A stretch of 64,000 nucleotides of DNA, taken from assembly GCF_009823805.1 (NCBI RefSeq), contig NZ_WUEK01000002.1:248001-312000 (forward strand). The letters are read 5' to 3'. Below are positions 62,288-64,000 of the stretch, in pieces. Made by a program: the position numbers and the translations under genes. Each line of letters starts with the position of its first letter. Position 1 is the stretch's first letter. The stretch comes from Nocardioides flavescens. Its GTDB lineage: Bacteria > Actinomycetota > Actinomycetes > Propionibacteriales > Nocardioidaceae. The notes below the pieces were generated by a model. The model was not told the origin of the DNA, made no database searches, and saw only the letters and a program-made list of their open reading frames with translations.

Positions 62288-63046
62288 ATGGACCTCGGCC
62301 TCACCGATCGCGTCTACCTCGTCACCGGCGGCACCCGCGGCCTGGGCCGCGCCTGCGCCGAGGTGCTCGTCGCCGAGGGCGCGCGGGTGGTGGTGTCGAG
62401 CCGCAGCGAGGAAGCCGTCGGTGCGACCGTCTCCGCCCTCGGGGAGACCTCCGCGACGGGCCTCGCCGCGGACAACTCCGACCCCGCCACGCCCGGCCGG
62501 CTGATCGCGACCGCCCGGGAGCGCTGGGGCCGCCTCGACGGCGCCGTGGTGAGCGTCGGCGGACCGCCGGTCGGACCCGTGAGTGCGATCGACGACACGC
62601 AGTGGACGGCGGCGTTCGAGTCGGTGTTCCTCGGCGCGGTGCGGCTGGCCCGCCAGGTCGTCGCCGAGCTCGACGACGGCGGCTCGGTCGCCTTCGTGCT
62701 GTCCTCCAGCGTGCGCTCGCCCGTCTCCGGGCTCGCCGTCTCCAACGGGCTGCGGCCCGGTCTCGCGATGGTCGCCAAGACCCTGGCCGACGAGGTCGGG
62801 CCCCGCGGCATCCGGGTCAACGGGCTGCTGCCGGGCCGGATCGCCACCGAGCGGCTCGACGAGATCGACGAGGCAACCGGCGACGCGGAGGCGGCGCGGG
62901 CCGCTGCCGTGGCCGGGATCCCTCTGCGGCGCCAGGGGGAGCCGGTCGAGTTCGGCCGTGCCGCGGCGTTCCTGCTCTCGCCCGCCGCGTCCTTCCTGAC
63001 CGGCGTGATGCTGCCCGTCGACGGGGGCGCGCTGCGGGCGTTGTGA
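62288..63046 (+). CDS. SDR-family oxidoreductase lacking the usual Tyr-Lys pair
   Basis: The 252-residue protein has the cofactor motif VTGGTRGLGRAC and the SDR C-terminal GIRVNGLLPGRIATERL. The segment that normally holds YxxxK reads GLAVSNGLRPGLAMVAKTLA, with Ser and Arg in those places while SSS upstream is kept. A related SDR subgroup shares the SNxLR form. It may use a different base or be a binding protein. ATG at 62288. Confidence 0.88.
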   Translation: MDLGLTDRVYLVTGGTRGLGRACAEVLVAEGARVVVSSRSEEAVGATVSALGETSATGLAADNSDPATPGRLIATARERWGRLDGAVVSVGGPPVGPVSAIDDTQWTAAFESVFLGAVRLARQVVAELDDGGSVAFVLSSSVRSPVSGLAVSNGLRPGLAMVAKTLADEVGPRGIRVNGLLPGRIATERLDEIDEATGDAEAARAAAVAGIPLRRQGEPVEFGRAAAFLLSPAASFLTGVMLPVDGGALRAL

Positions 63047-63078
63047 GCGTTCACCGCGGGTTCTGACAGGGTGGGGGC

Positions 63079-64000
63079 GTGGAAGAGAGAATCCTCGGCC
63101 GTACCGGCCGTCCCGTGTCCGTCGTCGGCCTCGGCACCTGGCAGCTCGGTGCCGACTGGGGCGACGTGTCCGAGTCCGATGCCCGCGCCGTCCTGGAGGC
63201 CTCCGCCGAGGCCGGTGTGACGTTCTACGACACCGCCGACGTCTACGGCGACGGTCGCAGCGAGAGGATCGTCGGCGCCTTCGTCGCCGACCACGCCGAC
63301 GCCGGCTTCACCGTCGCGACCAAGATGGGCCGCCGTCAGGAGCAGGTGCCCGAGAACTACAACCCCGACAACTTCCGGGCGTGGATCGACCGCTCGCGTG
63401 CCAACCTCGGCACCGACCGTCTCGACCTGGTGCAGCTGCACTGCCCGCCGTCGGCCACGATCGACGACGACGCGACCTACGACGCCCTGGACGCCCTCGT
63501 CGGGGACGGCTCGATCGCGGCGTACGGCGTCTCGGTGGAGACCTGCGACCAGGCGCTCTCCGCGATCGCGCGCCCGGGCGTCGCCTCGATCCAGATCATC
63601 CTCAACGCGTTCCGGCTCAAGCCCCTCGACCGCGTGCTCCCCGCCGCCCTCGAGGCCGGCGTCGGCATCATCGTGCGCGTGCCGCTGGCCTCGGGGCTGC
63701 TGTCGGGCAAGTACTCCGCCAGCACGACGTTCGCCGAGGACGACCACCGCAACTACAACCGCGACGGCAGCGCCTTCGACGTGGGCGAGACCTTCGCCGG
63801 CGTGCCGTGGGAGGACGGCCTCGCGGCGGCCTCGACCTTCGGCGAGCTGGTCGACGGGCTGCCCGGTGAGGTGACGGCGGCCCAGGCCGCGATCGCCTGG
63901 TGCTGGCAGCAGCCGGGCGTGAGCACGGTCATCCCGGGGGCCCGCAACCCGGAGCAGGCCCGCGCCAACGCCGCCGCCGGCGAGGTCGCGCCCCTGGGTG
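63079..64000 (+). CDS. Aldo/keto reductase, right edge partial
   Basis: The GTG-started frame runs to the right edge without a stop. It has the catalytic tetrad of NADPH-dependent AKRs: Asp and Tyr in FYDTADVYGDG, Lys in VATKMG and His in LVQLHCPPS, then GVSVET and the cofactor-binding VIPGARNPEQ. About 307 residues are visible, so little is missing. Substrate unknown. Confidence 0.9.
   Translation, partial: MEERILGRTGRPVSVVGLGTWQLGADWGDVSESDARAVLEASAEAGVTFYDTADVYGDGRSERIVGAFVADHADAGFTVATKMGRRQEQVPENYNPDNFRAWIDRSRANLGTDRLDLVQLHCPPSATIDDDATYDALDALVGDGSIAAYGVSVETCDQALSAIARPGVASIQIILNAFRLKPLDRVLPAALEAGVGIIVRVPLASGLLSGKYSASTTFAEDDHRNYNRDGSAFDVGETFAGVPWEDGLAAASTFGELVDGLPGEVTAAQAAIAWCWQQPGVSTVIPGARNPEQARANAAAGEVAPLG

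Overview
The window is high-GC DNA (about 70 percent by eye) packed with actinobacterial genes: whiA, rbpA, sufR, a SufBDCSUT operon, mycothiol-family proteins, an actinobacterial Vms1-like release factor and many GTG starts, GTGA/ATGA overlaps and leaderless-type promoters. Gene content and order fit a Nocardioides-like member of the Propionibacteriales. That placement is an inference; there is no rRNA here to confirm it. About 59 protein genes cover nearly everything. No intergenic gap exceeds about 200 bases, and I saw no tRNA, rRNA, CRISPR array, transposase or phage gene.

Layout. 1-4.8 kb: a DUF222/HNH protein running off the left edge, a small secreted protein, then a minus-strand chain (frameshifted maleylpyruvate isomerase-like gene, metallo-beta-lactamase hydrolase, P-loop kinase-like protein, GT-C membrane protein, PAP2 phosphatase) linked by 4-base overlaps. 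6.2-12.8 kb: uvrA behind a DNA-damage type promoter, a Tat/lipobox Rieske protein, GrpB, an SMP-30 lactonase and a TPR protein. 12.9-21.7 kb: the conserved actinobacterial run uvrC-rapZ-yvcK-whiA-gap-pgk-tpiA-secG-rbpA. 22.8-28.5 kb (minus): pgl-pgi-tal-tkt, the non-oxidative pentose phosphate block, here without the zwf-opcA pair often found inside it. 28.6-40 kb: ctaB and ctaA (heme O and heme A synthesis) flank a seven-gene surface-glycan cluster of two GT2, two GT4, a large membrane protein, a small Cys/His-rich protein and a flippase fused to a glycosidase-like domain. 40-44.2 kb (minus): an ABC exporter pair and an orphan molybdenum hydroxylase large subunit. 44.3-50.9 kb: the sufR-B-D-ferredoxin-C-S-U-T iron-sulfur assembly operon with a recognisable SufR operator. 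51-64 kb: an ABC-2 exporter, an SGNH hydrolase, acVLRF1 with a phosphoesterase, an APH-like kinase, a YpfJ-type metallopeptidase, an ABC-F protein, a crotonase, an ABC exporter, an SDR and an aldo/keto reductase cut by the right edge.

How they work together. The triose-phosphate genes, pgi and the transaldolase/transketolase block carry central carbon flux. ctaA/ctaB make the heme of the terminal oxidase. The suf operon builds Fe-S clusters and probably represses itself through SufR. The central glycan cluster is the most distinctive module: its flippase-glycosidase fusion has altered residues at both expected catalytic positions. Three hairpin or inverted-repeat elements (after yvcK, between sufC and sufS, after sufT) look like dispersed or structural repeats.
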